This document shows positions 44,654 through 56,950 of a stretch of DNA of 64,000 bases, piece after piece. Where the stretch lies: contig NC_058195.1 of assembly GCF_907165205.1 (NCBI RefSeq), positions 17,918,001 through 17,982,000 of the forward strand, written 5' to 3'. How positions within the stretch are numbered: position 1 is the stretch's first letter; each line of letters begins with the position of its first letter. The position numbers and the translations under genes are program-made. The notes below the pieces were generated by a model that worked only from the letters and a program-made list of their open reading frames with translations, ran no database searches and had not been told where the DNA came from. This DNA comes from Coccinella septempunctata. Its lineage: Eukaryota > Arthropoda > Insecta > Coleoptera > Coccinellidae.

Positions 44654-47600
44654 AGTAGGAACATATCGGTGTTGCCGTTTCCACATATTTATATGAAAAT
44701 ATAATACTGCGCAAAGCTCTATTACAGTGAAATTCATGCAGATTTTCTTGATTACAATCGTGGTAATATATTGAGGAGTTTCACGATTCCATTTCCAAGA
44801 GTTTTAGAAATAGAGAGCGTAAAGGATAAATACCTTTCATACTCTGATCTGAAAAAAATGTGAAAATTTGACTGGAAACGGAAAAAAAAGTACGGTAGCT
44901 GGCAGCCAAAGATCACAGAGTTAATTCTAACTCTATAATCTTTGATATTAGCTATTATATTAGTATAATAGATATATGCTATGTTATCTGGCAGTATATT
45001 GGTGCTCTGTGCTGGCAGCTATGAAGTTTTAAAATGCAACTTTTAGACAGAGTGTTTCTTCCGGAACAACTGGTTTTTCCCGGATGTTGTTACCAATAAA
45101 TCATAAGCTAATTAATTCGAATCTGTTGATTGTTCTCGGAACCGAACACTAGTGTGACATTAATTTGCCGGATCCATTTACCTTCTGCTATCACATTTCG
45201 TCCTCTATTCATTTTCAAAGCAAAGAATAAAGAGCCTGTTTAATCACTGCTCGAGTGCTATGCAATAAATAAAACTGTCAAACTACCTAGGCCGTTGTAC
45301 CAGGTGCGCCCGAAAACTAGAAATAATTTCCTTGAAAATTGATTAGAAAGGACAAGAGACAAGAGAAAAAAAGACGGAGTTGTTGCAATACTACATCACT
45401 ATGCTCATTACAACCTCCAATGTTTGATCGACTTCATGTTCTGTTGAATTTCAAGCTGTTTGAATACATGCGTATTAGAGCACGGAGAGTATTCTCCATA
45501 CTTTGCAGTATTGTGTGATCACAGAGTTCAATCAAAACTACGAAATTATAAATCGAAACTTATATCTAGACTGACCATATATCTAATATTAATAATAATC
45601 GATTTCTGAAAGTTAGAAACAGAAGCAGATATTTTATTTTGTTAGGTTTTCTTTGCATTTTCGAAAAATATTCAATTAGATGCTGCAATATATCTCTGGA
45701 CAATTATTATCTCCTATTATGAGATGCTTTAAATGAATCTACATTCAAATCAATGTTGCAGTCCACTGTTTCGAGCTTACTGGTGCTCTTCATTGCACAT
45801 ATACTCGCTGTAGGGCATAATGATACCCGGGAAACATTGTATATCCACATATCTTTCATTAGTTCTCAAATTAAACCAGAGAAATTGGTCAAAAGACGAT
45901 TTTCTAATCCTCCCTCGTATAACTTCGCGAATGGTAGTCTGCATTGAAGTGTCCACTTCTTTTTTAAATTCAACACTCTTGCGCTACTAGCGCTAGTTTC
46001 CGAAACTGCTTCTCGTAGATGCGACCGTGAAGAGTTGTTAAAGCAAATTGTGGGATTAGTTTATGAATGAATCAAGTGAGAAATGCAATTATCATTTTAT
46101 TGAGCCCTGTTCTTATTTCGTTAATGTAGAGGTGACATCCGGCGAACGGAGGAAATAGGGATCAGTGAAGGAAAAACGCAAAAATTTCGAAGGTGCGCAA
46201 GTTTGAAGTTACCAAAGTTCTGGAAATCTTCAGTCTTGAAGTGGAAAAATCTGACGGTATGGGATGATGATGTTTTTCATTCAAAAATTGGAAGTTTATG
46301 TGTCCGCAACATAAAGAATATTGAAAGGATGCTAGTGAAATTATACGTCCAAAACAAAATCATGAATGCGATTTGTTGTTGAGGGAAAACTGTTATCACC
46401 TAATGAATGTATCTTTTATAGCATTTTTACTGCTTTTATCCGATATACTCACCTACAAAAGATGCTATTTAAAATGGGCAAAACATCGTTAAATGTTCAT
46501 CTTGCAATATCAGGTTAAAAAAATTTGAAATCAATATTAGTCAGTGTAAGTTTTGAAAGAACGAATGTTTGAAGAAGCTCTGTGCATAGATTGAAAACAC
46601 ATTGGACTTGGATTTTATAAAAAAAAATTTAGTTAATTAGAGTATTCGCGCAATTTTCCAACTTTTCGTAACTGTCTGAAAGGTCATTTCCACCGAATTT
46701 GTAGAAGAATTTTCAAAAACAGAGTTAATGGATGGAAGAAAAAACACTTCAAATGCTTGAAATTCAATTGATTGAGTGAAAAGTGACGTAAAAAAGTAAT
46801 ATCTTCGGTTTATACAATTTTTTCAAGAAAGTCCTTAACTGTTCATGCCAGAAATGGAATGGTATTTCATGGGGTTTTCATCAACGCTTTTCTCTCCTAT
46901 GGATGAAATGGTTAAACTTTAGGAGGTATTATCGTAAACATAACTTCATCATTAATGACCAAAGTAACCTCAGTCTATCCATTTCTGGCACAAAAAGTTG
47001 GGGTTGCCATTCAAGAAACTCAACATTACTTCACTTCTCGGTGAGGGTGCATATGACGAACACCCTGATCATACATGAAAAGTAGAGTAATTTAAAATAA
47101 GAATTGACCTGATCGGACATTTTTCTATAAAATAGTAAATACCGAATTCATCAATTCGATACGTAACTGTTTTAATCACTCAGTATAATAAGCAGATTAT
47201 GGATCATTTCCTCAGTTTGTTATTTTCTCAAAAACTGCGAATATTGAAGAGTTTCATTAAATATTGGAAATTAATAATTGAAACATTCGAAACAAGAGAA
47301 GAAATCAGTTCGATGTCTTCTATTCAATTTGCATTATTAGGAGAAAGTGTCAATAGAATGAATTCCTCACAAATTTCCACAGGTAGTATTTTATTATCTT
47401 ATACCTGGAGAAGATCTAGAAAGAATCATAAGTTCTATTGATGCTGAATAAATCGATTGAAATGTGCTGCAAAAATTAAGCGGTCTCTCTCTTTTAGAGG
47501 GTGTATGAGAACTAAATCAAAATAATTTTTCATTTTCAGGTTTTTCTTTTGGTGTCAGGATTTATTTGTAATATTTTGAATACCGAAACCATCTAAACCG

Positions 47601-48272
47601 TAAAGCCTTTTTTTTTTAATCAGTCGCTAAGACTTTGCATTCCTCATTCAATAAGTTCTCGAAAACCTCTTCAGAAGAGAGCGTTCTTTTCGTTCTCTAG
47701 ATAGTTTAAAATGTTCGTTATTCATGGACAGAAGGTACTTGAGCAAGGCCGATTTTAATGATTTCGTGTACAACACGTAGAGATCGTTCATTATTTAAAC
47801 ACTCGATTCAATCAGAAGCTCCTCCCATTATATTTATGTAAATGATCATCGTTAATGAAATTCGTTCTCACATTGTGGCACTTTTGAAAAGAATGTACTT
47901 AAATGACGTGGAAGGTTTCCAATATTTCACAACCTAGGTACTTAACGTTTGTTCTGACATAATAAATTTATTAGACGTTGATATCTTGATGAAAAGGGTT
48001 TCTGCTGGCGAATTGGGAGTTGATTGGTAGACAATCGAAAGATTCGAAAGAAACACTCATAGATCATAGGCATTCAGAATACGTACCAATTAAATATTGC
48101 GCTGCTCAAGGAATATGAAGTAATAAATTTGGAATTTCCATTAAAAAACTACTCACTATAAATCATGATTTACTTTTGCAATTTTTTACGTGGGATCCTG
48201 ATTTTTGCTTTAATTGAAGGTAAAGGACTTCTTGATGTCTAAATTTTAGATGTCGAAGGGATATGCGCTTTG
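44654..48272. other. Gene-poor stretch
   Basis: Short open frames (for example 45753-45947 and 47199-47441) show no domain, no usable splice context and no similarity I recognise. No RNA gene seen. Confidence 0.45.
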
Positions 48273-48298
48273 CAATAGATCTTAATTAAGATCTATTG
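48273..48298. repeat. Perfect 26-bp palindrome
   Basis: Each half is CAATAGATCTTAA or its complement, with no spacer. A second small inverted repeat, CATTGAGTAT..ATACTCAATG, follows at about 48355-48381. Confidence 0.9.
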
Positions 48299-48569
48299 GT
48301 TGCTTTTCGGATGCTACCCCAAATACGGCAATGTGCCACATCTTTGAGCAATAGCATTGAGTATGGGTTTAATACTCAATGGCAATAGCTTGAATTACGA
48401 AATGATACAGTTGAAAAATTGAAATTACCACGCGAACGCGAGAGGTTATATAAGGAATATTGAATAATTTTCTGTTATTCCTGAATTTCAGCGTTATTTT
48501 GGTATATTATATCACTATGAAAATTTTTGCAATATATAAAGAATTGAATCACCGATATCACCCTGCCCC

Positions 48570-48875
48570 AGGCGCGTACCCAGAAAGGTATGTTGGGGGG
48601 GGGTTCAGCTATAATCCACTAAAAGAGGAAAATATAACAAAAACATTTATTTATTTCTTATAACTATAAAAAATTATGAGTAACAAAAAAGAAAAATATT
48701 AAATTATGTAAGAATTGACTAGTTTTTCCTTATTAAATGAAATAAAAACATTGATTTCTTGTAAATATAAATCTATAAAAAAAAATATTAAACAGTTTAC
48801 TAGTTTTTAGTTATTAAGCTCCAAGCGCCTCCAAGGGGCTAGAGCCCCAATAGCCCTCCCCTGCGTACGCGCCTT
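48570..48875. mobile_element. 306-bp hAT-like MITE
   Basis: Left end AGGCGCGTACCCAG, right end the complement of AGGCGCGTACGCAGGG, flanked by the direct repeat CCCTGCCCC at 48561-48569 and 48876-48884. Inside the left end is a G-run as in the MITE at 13807. Confidence 0.75.
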
Positions 48876-49089
48876 CCCTGCCCCTATTGTTATCCAAATA
48901 TATTGAAGAAGCGTCGAAAAATGATTGTGAAAACAAGTTTTATAGACACTAAAGTTCCTCATAAAAAACCAACAAAATGGCAAAAAAAAGAGACGTTCTT
49001 CAACTTTAATTAAAAAATTGAAAGCGTAAATTAAGATCTAGTAAATGCCCTTTTGAATAGAAATTCTTGAGGTATTATTTTCCCTTAAG

Positions 49090-50030
49090 GAGGTGTAGCA
49101 TAGAGTCATTCGGGGCAACTGTGCGCATTTTTGCCTTTCAAGCCATACCCTGTTTCAAATGTCGAAGCTAGGAAAATTAAAACATATTCATAAGATAGAG
49201 AATTTTCTAATCTATAAAATAACATCAAAGAGCAAAAAAACAAAAACGTTTTTTTCCGCAAAAAAAAATTTAATAGTGAAAGTCGGAGTGCGTTCACATG
49301 CCCCGTATTGCGGGTAAGTGTGCGCATCCTCACGGGCTAAGTGAACGCAGTGCTAAGTGAACCACACAATCAAAACAAATTACAAAATCTTATCATCAAA
49401 ATGTTACAATATTAAAGAAATGCTGTTTATTGTCAATACAGAAGCGCTTTTTTACAAGCAGTATTGGATTATTGTTCGTGCCACCATTCCTGGTGAACAC
49501 AACACTTGATACATCCCCCTGTTGGTATTTATATTTTTCTGAACAAATGGGACAATATTGATCTAGTCTTAACCAAGAAAATCAACAATGTCATAATTTA
49601 TTCCTCACTGAACTAATGCTCATATAATGAATATATGCGCACACTTAACCGCGCACACTTTCCCCAGTAAGCCAAAATTTGAATTGACGTTCTTATATAG
49701 TTGAGCAGGTAAGAGAACCTAAAATTTTTTAATATATATTTAGATTAATATGCGCATCATCGAATAAAATATTGTTTAACACTGTCGGACTCGGAACTTG
49801 GACCTGGCAGAATTTTCAGAGATGCTAAGAATTAACAAGAAAACTAGTGAATTTGATTGATTGCAAATAAAAAGTTAACGAAACGTCGGACGGCGCACTC
49901 CTATGAAAAACTAATTTGGCGATTCTGCGCCCTTGCTTCACCTAAATGAACTCCTCTTTGCCTCTTTCATACATTGCATATTCGAGATATACGCACTGCG
50001 CACTCTCACTCTATGACTCTATTCTTGCTA
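49090..50030. mobile_element. Possible TIR element of about 0.9 kb
   Basis: ATAGAGTCATTCGGGGCAAC next to TGTGCGCA at 49100-49125 has an imperfect complement in TGCGCACTCTCACTCTATGA at 50004-50023. GTGCGCA motifs recur inside. Ends and duplication are not clean, so this is tentative. Confidence 0.35.
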
Positions 50031-51698
50031 AGATCCAGATACTTCTTAGATCTCACATTGTTTGAGTTTTCAAAGAATTTTTTGGAGTAAGTAGTGATCG
50101 TTCTGAGCGAGCATATTCACAACAAAGGCTGTGTTTGATTTCTTCATTTTATCAGAATCTCGCACTGTATATGGGTGAATCAACTGTTAAATTTTCACAT
50201 GATGAAATTGTGGATTTTTATTTTTTTTTCCACATTTTTTTCCAACCATAATTTTCTTCTGTTTACGATTCTGTATAGAGCAGAGCTTTTTCTTCAACAA
50301 ATTAGTGAATCTCACTAAAAAACGGCCAGAATCTGGCCTGTCCCCTGGACCACTATTCAAAAGTTATTTTTTAACCGACTATACATCAACTATTGTTGAA
50401 ACAATTATATTACTCACATTCCAAAACAATACAGTTCCAGTTTTATCTTTATATGTAGGTATATGGCAGATATATAATGAAATTTCACGATATTTTCCAT
50501 AATCAGGTCCCCCGGACAACTCTAATTTCACAGAATCGGAACTTGTTAATTGGATTGCGAAATAGTTATAGTAATGGAAGAAAATTCCTCCTGCTACATT
50601 GTTCCATATTGTCATTGTCTAATTGAATGTTTAAAAAATTATGAACTCTTCTTGAATTTGAAGAGATAAAAACGATTATAAGTATTTTCAATTTTGGCAC
50701 AACATAGTTGTTCCATAGTCATATCTCATATCTGGTTGTCCAATGGAAATATTACAACCAACAATCTTAAAGAAGGTACTAATTGTAGCAAATTCAATGA
50801 AGTATACTGATACTTTAATGAATTATTGAACTACTGGTACTGACCAGTAGTTTTAATGATACGGCACTCCGGACAATGAAAACAATTTCAACGTTCTTAA
50901 TAATAAACAACCTTACAAAATAAAAATTTCAAAGCGAAAGTTCCTAAGTCTTAAGACAAGATGTCAACTGTTAGAATTAGGGTGTCAAGCATTAGAATGT
51001 TCATATAGTCCGGGAGGCAGGGCCTTTTTTTTCAAGGAATTTCATCCCGGCTGAAATTAATACTGTATGTTGTAGTCACATTGCAAATGACGAAACAGAC
51101 CGTCAGCTGGTCAAGTAGCGGTGGGTGCGCGCGTGGGAGGCGGCGGAACTTGGGAAAAAATGCAAAATTTCAAGTGATTTCATCCCGACTGAAATTTTTT
51201 ATATGTGATATTAATGTTAAATAGAAACAAAATAGTGAAGTCAGCCGATAGGCGGACGGTGGAAAATACGTCAGTCGAGCGCATGAAGTGGGGAAAAAAA
51301 TTTGAAAATTAAGTGATTTCATCCCGAATGAAAACACCTCCATATGATTTCTTACATATATGGAAATATAAAAATGACCGTCAGCTGCGTGTCTAGCGGG
51401 GGAAAGACCGTCAGTCAGATCATTGAAAATTCCGCGCGCCGTATATTTTTGCTCTGACTGACGGTCTTTCCCCCGCTAGACACGCAGCTGACGGTCATTT
51501 TTATATTTCCATATATGTAAGAAATCATATGGAGGTGTTTTCATTCGGGATGAAATCACTTGATTTTCAAATTTTTTTCCCAAGTTCACGTGCTCGACTG
51601 ATGTATTTCACACCCTCCGCCGATCGGCTGACTTCACTATTATGTTTCTGATCAATATCAATATTACATATAGAAAATTTCAGCCCTGATAAAATCAC

Positions 51699-51917
51699 TT
51701 GAAATTTTGCATTTTTTCCCAAGTTCCGCCGTCTCCCACGCCTTCACCCACCACACTTATTTTACAAGAAGCGCTCGTTGAATTTTTAATAGACGATTGG
51801 TTAAATGATCACATGGCATCGTGGATTGGGAATAAAACAGTTTTCGTAAACTATATGGAATGCCACAAATATGAAGTTGAACAACGTAAAATTCAACGAT
51901 CATCGGATCCATTGTAA
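51699..51917 (+). pseudogene. Inner frame of the composite element, left copy, stopped
   Basis: Nearly the same peptide as 54659-55147 on the opposite strand (shared MKFCIFSQVPPSPTP, NDHMASWIGNKTVFVNYMEC). It ends at a TAA where the other copy has a Leu codon; reading past the stop, homology continues (TCPGHEEAD) for about 25 codons, so this copy is inactivated by one substitution. Confidence 0.6.
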
Positions 51918-52672
51918 ACGTGTCCAGGTCACGAAGAAGCAGACACATATATGGTTTTCCATGTCTGTCACTTGAAATCTGATGTTCATGTAACTCCATA
52001 TGATTTCTTACATATATGGAAATATAAAAATGAGCGTCAGCTGCATGTCTAGCGGGGGAAAGACCGTTAGTCAGAGCAAAAATGTATGAGCGCGTTCATT
52101 CATTTATACGGCGCGCGGAATTTTCAGTGGTCTGACTAATGCCTTTTTTCTCATTAGTTAATCAGCCTACGGATATTTTATCATTTATATTTATTGAAAC
52201 TATGATTTCGATCAATATCAAACGGGTTTGTTACGATTCACCCATGATATTATACATGTAGATAAAGCAGCAACATCATATAACATACTTAATTATAGTA
52301 TAGTATAGTATATTTATTTCATTTCTACAATTAATTTACATATCACAGATATGTCAAAATAAAATAGAAACATGTCAAAGCAACAACAAAAAAATATATC
52401 TCAGGAGCAATTTTTCTTTTTAGAAAATTCTCTAAATTCTTCCAAGTTATAAGGTTCACACTGAAGTATGTAGCTGTAGCTGTGAATCCTTCTCCGAAAA
52501 AAGTCAAACTGATCGATGCCTTACAAATTCCTTGGTAAGCCATTAAATAATTTCATCGCTGCATAATGGACATTTTTCTCCCTTGAAGTTGAGGAGTGTA
52601 TGAGATAAAAGTAGTGTTCAGTTCTTCTTGTGTTATTACCATTCTTACAGTCCTCAAAGTAATACTGGTGCT

Positions 52673-54075
52673 CAGGCCCGGATCTACGATTTTTTCTGAC
52701 CGGGGCAAAAATTCATGATGGCGCCCCCCCCCCCCCCCCCCTCTAAGGTTCTTTACAAACATATAATTGCATATTCGTCATCGCGATTTTCAACCCGAGA
52801 TATTTTTTTCACTAATTCGTGGTCGTTGATTACGAATATGCAATTAGATTTTTCCTAAAATGAGTACTTTAGGAAAAAATTGACTCTTATTTTTTTCCCA
52901 TTGTTCCATTAAAAGTTATTTTTTCTCAAAGTACTCATCTTACGAAAAATCTAATTGCTTATTCGTAATCTTCGACCACGAATTTGTAGAAAAAATGACT
53001 CGGGTTGAAATCGTTCGAAAAATAAAAAAGTTTGTTTTTACAAGAATGTCGTTTGCAACCCTAACTCACCTATCGTTTTTACGAACGAAATTATTCCGAA
53101 CGAAAATTAATTTTTTCAGGGACATATATATCGACCGGGGTCATTTTACTCATTAATTCGAGGTCGTAGATCACGAATATGCAATTTGATTTTTTGTAGG
53201 ATCAGTATTTTGAGAAATAAATAACTTTAAGTGCAAAATTTCGAAGAAATTGGTCAACTTTGAGGAGGTCTAGCAGCCAGAAAAAAAGCACTAATCATAT
53301 GCTGATTTTTTTGTGATAGATTGGTTCTTTGCGAATAGAAAAAACCACAATTCATTCATCTGCCGCTAACAGTTTAGATTTTATAAATTTCTCCGCGAAG
53401 TTCCAAATTTTCCGATTTTCCATCGACCATAACTTGAAAACTTAATTCTTAAAAAATATCTGTTTGCATATTCGTGTTCCACGCCCTCGTATTAGTGTAC
53501 AGTACGAATTTGGTTTTGATCGGAGACCAAAAATATTTTTCAAAAAATCCATACAGTATGGAAAATTTGAAAAATTCTCGATCTCTACGGTTTCCACCAA
53601 TATTATTGTAGATATTCACTAAATCGAGGGCGTAGATTATGAGTATGCGAACAGAATTTGGCTGAAAGGATTAGTTTTTAAGTTATGGTCCATAAAAAAT
53701 CGGAAATTTTGGCCCTTAGTTCCAGATGAAATGGGGATGAGTCGGTAATTCCCCAGGCAAAGAAATTACTGGCTCTATGCTTGCGACACATTGTAGACAT
53801 ATCCCATCTTTTAACCTATTTCACCCAAATGTGGCGGTCATTCATAGATGACTGAATAATACATATACAGTTAATTGATCCCTCATTGATTTTGAAGAGT
53901 TTTGGCATAGTGATGGTTTATTATGTTTCCATTCTACAGTTTCGATTTTAGCTCTAGGAAATTAATTTTTTCCGAGAAACTAAAAAAAAATTTCAACCTC
54001 TGGTTGATTTTGGCGCCCCCTTAAGCTGGCGCCCGGGGCAAGCGCCCCGCTTGCCCCCCCCTAGATCCGGGCCTG
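52673..54075. mobile_element. 1.4 kb non-autonomous hAT element nested in the composite transposon
   Basis: Starts CAGGCCCGGATCTAC and ends with the complement of CAGGCCCGGATCTAG, with a perfect 8-bp target duplication CTGGTGCT at 52665-52672 and 54076-54083: the hAT signature. Both ends carry C or G homopolymer tracts. The interior repeats variants of TTCGTGGTCGTNGATTACGA at least five times in both orientations and has no transposase. Confidence 0.85.
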
Positions 54076-54094
54076 CTGGTGCTTGTGGAGACAT

Positions 54095-54156
54095 AGAAGT
54101 AGTCTATATAGACTACTTCTAGTTATGGTCTCTACATATAAATGTAGAGACCATAA
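54095..54156. repeat. Two adjacent perfect inverted repeats
   Basis: A 26-bp uninterrupted palindrome at 54095-54120 (half-site AGAAGTAGTCTAT) is followed at 54123-54156 by TTATGGTCTCTACAT, loop ATAA, and the exact complement. They start 11 bp from the hAT target duplication. Confidence 0.85.
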
Positions 54157-54658
54157 ACTGTCAGAATGTTGTTTTTTCTAAAGTGACCCCGAGACGATTC
54201 TCTATGTCCAAATGATAGTACAGATCTTATTGCACATATAGGTCATTCATATTTTTATCAATTCGTTATCAACCTAATCAACATTCAAATAAATCGCTAG
54301 GTACAGGTAAATGTGCTTGGCTCCAAAGGTGGACGATGTATGCCGTTCGAAAGAAATGTTGGTTCAGTTCAGCCTTAGAGGGCGGAAATAACAATCCTTC
54401 AATTTTTTTTTCCAAGTTAAGTGGATTACAATCATCTCAACTGCCGTTTGCTCTATTGAATGTTAACACATGAGCAGTGTTAATATCATCAAATTCTGTA
54501 AATCCATATATTCCACAAACATAGCATTCTAAGTATGTGAACAATTGATCGAGGTTACAATTGGGAATTTGTTAAATGTCACTCACTGCTTGGATGTACG
54601 TCGGAGGCTTCCGGAGAATTTCAAACGTTTTTTTTTCCTTCACGGTAAAATGCTGACT

Positions 54659-55147
54659 TCAAATTGCATCCACTGAAGGCATGAAATCCTGGCAATACAG
54701 AGCACAAATTTGGACCCAATGATGCAAACAATTTGGTGACATCAATGAATGTCTGAATATTGCCGGTCCAACATGCATCGAGATTTGGACGTTCTTCTCG
54801 ATGAAATTCATATTTCCCAACATAATGATCAATATATCTGTATCATAACATCGCATTGTTACATGAACATCAGATTTCAAGTGACAGACATGGAAAACCA
54901 TCTCTGCTTCTTCGTGACCTGGACACGTTAACAATGGATCCGATGATCGTTGAATTTTACCTTGTTCAACTGCATATTTGTGGCATTCCATATAGTTTAC
55001 GAAAACTGTTTTATTCCCAATCCACGATGCCATGTGATCATTTAACCAAACGTCTATTAAAAATTCAACGAGCGCTTCTTTGAAAATAAGTGTGGTGGGT
55101 GCGGGCGTGGGAGACGGCGGAACTTGGGAAAAAATGCAAAATTTCAA
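54659..55147 (-). CDS. Transposon-borne frame with HEEAD and DTDILI motifs
   Basis: 162 codons on the minus strand inside the composite element. Visible motifs are CPGHEEAE, HVCHL and RCYDTDILIIMLGNM. Similar HEEADT...DTD(I/V) segments occur widely in arthropod repeat-associated proteins of unknown function, possibly nuclease-like; I would not assign an activity. The start overlaps the fold-back terminus, so the frame is a fragment of a longer ancestor, and the C-terminal 40 residues look shifted out of frame (HSLMSPNCLHHWVQ). A mirrored, stopped copy lies at 51699-51917. Confidence 0.5.
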   Translation of the reverse strand: MKFCIFSQVPPSPTPAPTTLIFKEALVEFLIDVWLNDHMASWIGNKTVFVNYMECHKYAVEQGKIQRSSDPLLTCPGHEEAEMVFHVCHLKSDVHVTMRCYDTDILIIMLGNMNFIEKNVQISMHVGPAIFRHSLMSPNCLHHWVQICALYCQDFMPSVDAI

Positions 55148-55843
55148 GTGATTTTATCAGGGCTGAAATTTTCTATATGTAATATTGATGTTAATCAGAA
55201 ACATAATAGTGAAGTCAGCCGATCGACGGAGGGCGTAAAATACGTCAGTCGAGCACGTGAACTTGGGAAAAAATTTTGAAAGTCAAGTGATTTCATCCCG
55301 AATGAAAACACCTCCATATGATTTCTTACATATATGGAAATATAAAAATGACCGTCAGCTGCGTGTCTAGCGGGGGAAAGACCGTCAGTCAGAGCAAAAA
55401 TATACGGCGCGCGGAATTTTCAATGATCTGACTGACGGTCTTTCCCCCGCTAGACACGCAGCTGACGGTCATTTTTATATTTCCATATATGTAAGAAATC
55501 ATATGGAGGTGTTTTCATTCGGGATGAAATCACTTAATTTTCAAATTTTTTTCCCCACTTCATGCGCTCGACTGACGTATTTTCCACCGTCCGCCTATCG
55601 GCTGACTTCACTATTTTGTTTCTATTTAACATTAATATCACATATAAAAAATTTCAGCCGGGATGAAATCACTTGAAATTTTGCATTTTTTCCCAAGTTC
55701 CGCCGCCTCCCACGCCCGCACCCACCGATGGTATTGAAGCTGACGGTCGGTTTCATCACTTGCAATGTGACTACAACCTACAGTATTAAATTCAGCCGGG
55801 ATGAAATTCCTTGAAAAAAAAGCCCCTGCCTCCCGGACTAATA

Positions 55844-56950
55844 ATTCCGAAGTAAAAATCTTATTGAAGGGACAACAAAGTTTCCTACGGATAACGGATA
55901 ACTACTTCGGTTGTCCAAGGGACTGGTGTGGTCCGAGGGACTCAACTAAAACTTAGCCGTATAATAAATATTAAAAAATTTTTGGTTTTTATTTTACCCT
56001 TACGGTAAAATATATACGAAATAGTATATGATATAATGCATTCTAATATGTTAAGTAAATACAAATAATCACGTATTTAAATACTGGCACAATTGTGCCA
56101 GTTGCATGTCTGATGGACAGACAATAAAGACAAAATTAAAAGGCAAGAAATTCGTGAACCGTTTGATGCAAATATAAGAACTCGGTATATTTCATCGATT
56201 ATTCATATTCATATTCATATATTTACCTTCAAATTTACAAGGTCTGTCAAAAATATAAAAGTGACTCTATACAATCTTAAACTGTGTATAAGACACGAAT
56301 TCACAAACAACATATATATACTACATCTGGCAACTTATTTTGTGTGCTAAAAATTCTTCCATGTTGTAGAATACATTCTCAATCAGGTAATTCTTTATGA
56401 TTTTCTTGAACCGTTTGATTGGTAGTAATCGGACCTCAGCTGGTAAGTGGTTGATTATACTAATCCATACAGATTATTTAGTCTATACATATCAATTCCG
56501 CAAGTATTTTTTTCGTGATACAAAGTTTTATTGCAGCACCGTTTTACAGAGACAATCTTTCCTAATATTGAAAACTTTTGGTCTTTCGGACAACCATTAA
56601 AGAAAGGGTAGATAGTAAATGAAATAAAATAGTTTGTCATAAAATGTTAGATAATATCGATGGGAACATAACGGAAAACAAATAAAATTCATAACTTTTA
56701 TATAAATTCATATTATCAGGGACCCTGAGCGCCTGATGTTGATCACATAAAAGACGATTCACTTACATAATGAAGAAGCTAGCACACTTCATTCATTTGA
56801 TCATCTCATTATTATCTTTTTCACGTTTATTTCCGTGTACATGTAAAGATTTGCTACAAGTGAATTCCAAAAACAAATTTGCGAATCATTTTTTTCCAGT
56901 TTTCAAGGGTAAAAATAAGAATGAACGTCAGAAGATGGTGACTGGAAACT
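55844..56950. other. Upstream region of the Irk channel gene
   Basis: No gene recognised. A 64-codon frame at 56770-56964 (MKKLAHFIHLIISLLSFSR..) overlaps the channel ATG in another frame; it could be an upstream frame in the 5' leader. The strand and extent of the promoter are not visible. Confidence 0.4.

Larger units (their letters stand above)
51006..55840. mobile_element. 4.8 kb composite transposon with fold-back termini
   Basis: Ends TAGTCCGGGAGGCAGGG and the complement, flanked by ATA at 51003-51005 and 55841-55843, a possible 3-bp target duplication. Each terminus (about 51006-51770 and 55085-55840) is itself a long inverted repeat centred near 51440 and 55410, sharing GACGGTCTTTCCCCCGCTAG and CATCCCGAATGAAAACACC. 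Between them lie two face-to-face copies of one captured reading frame and a nested hAT-like element. No transposase is recognisable, so it appears non-autonomous. Confidence 0.75.

Noticed and set aside
50305..50615. Overlapping plus and minus frames near 50.4 kb
   Set aside because: Neither shows a domain; both depend on the same AT-rich segment, and no splice partners were found.
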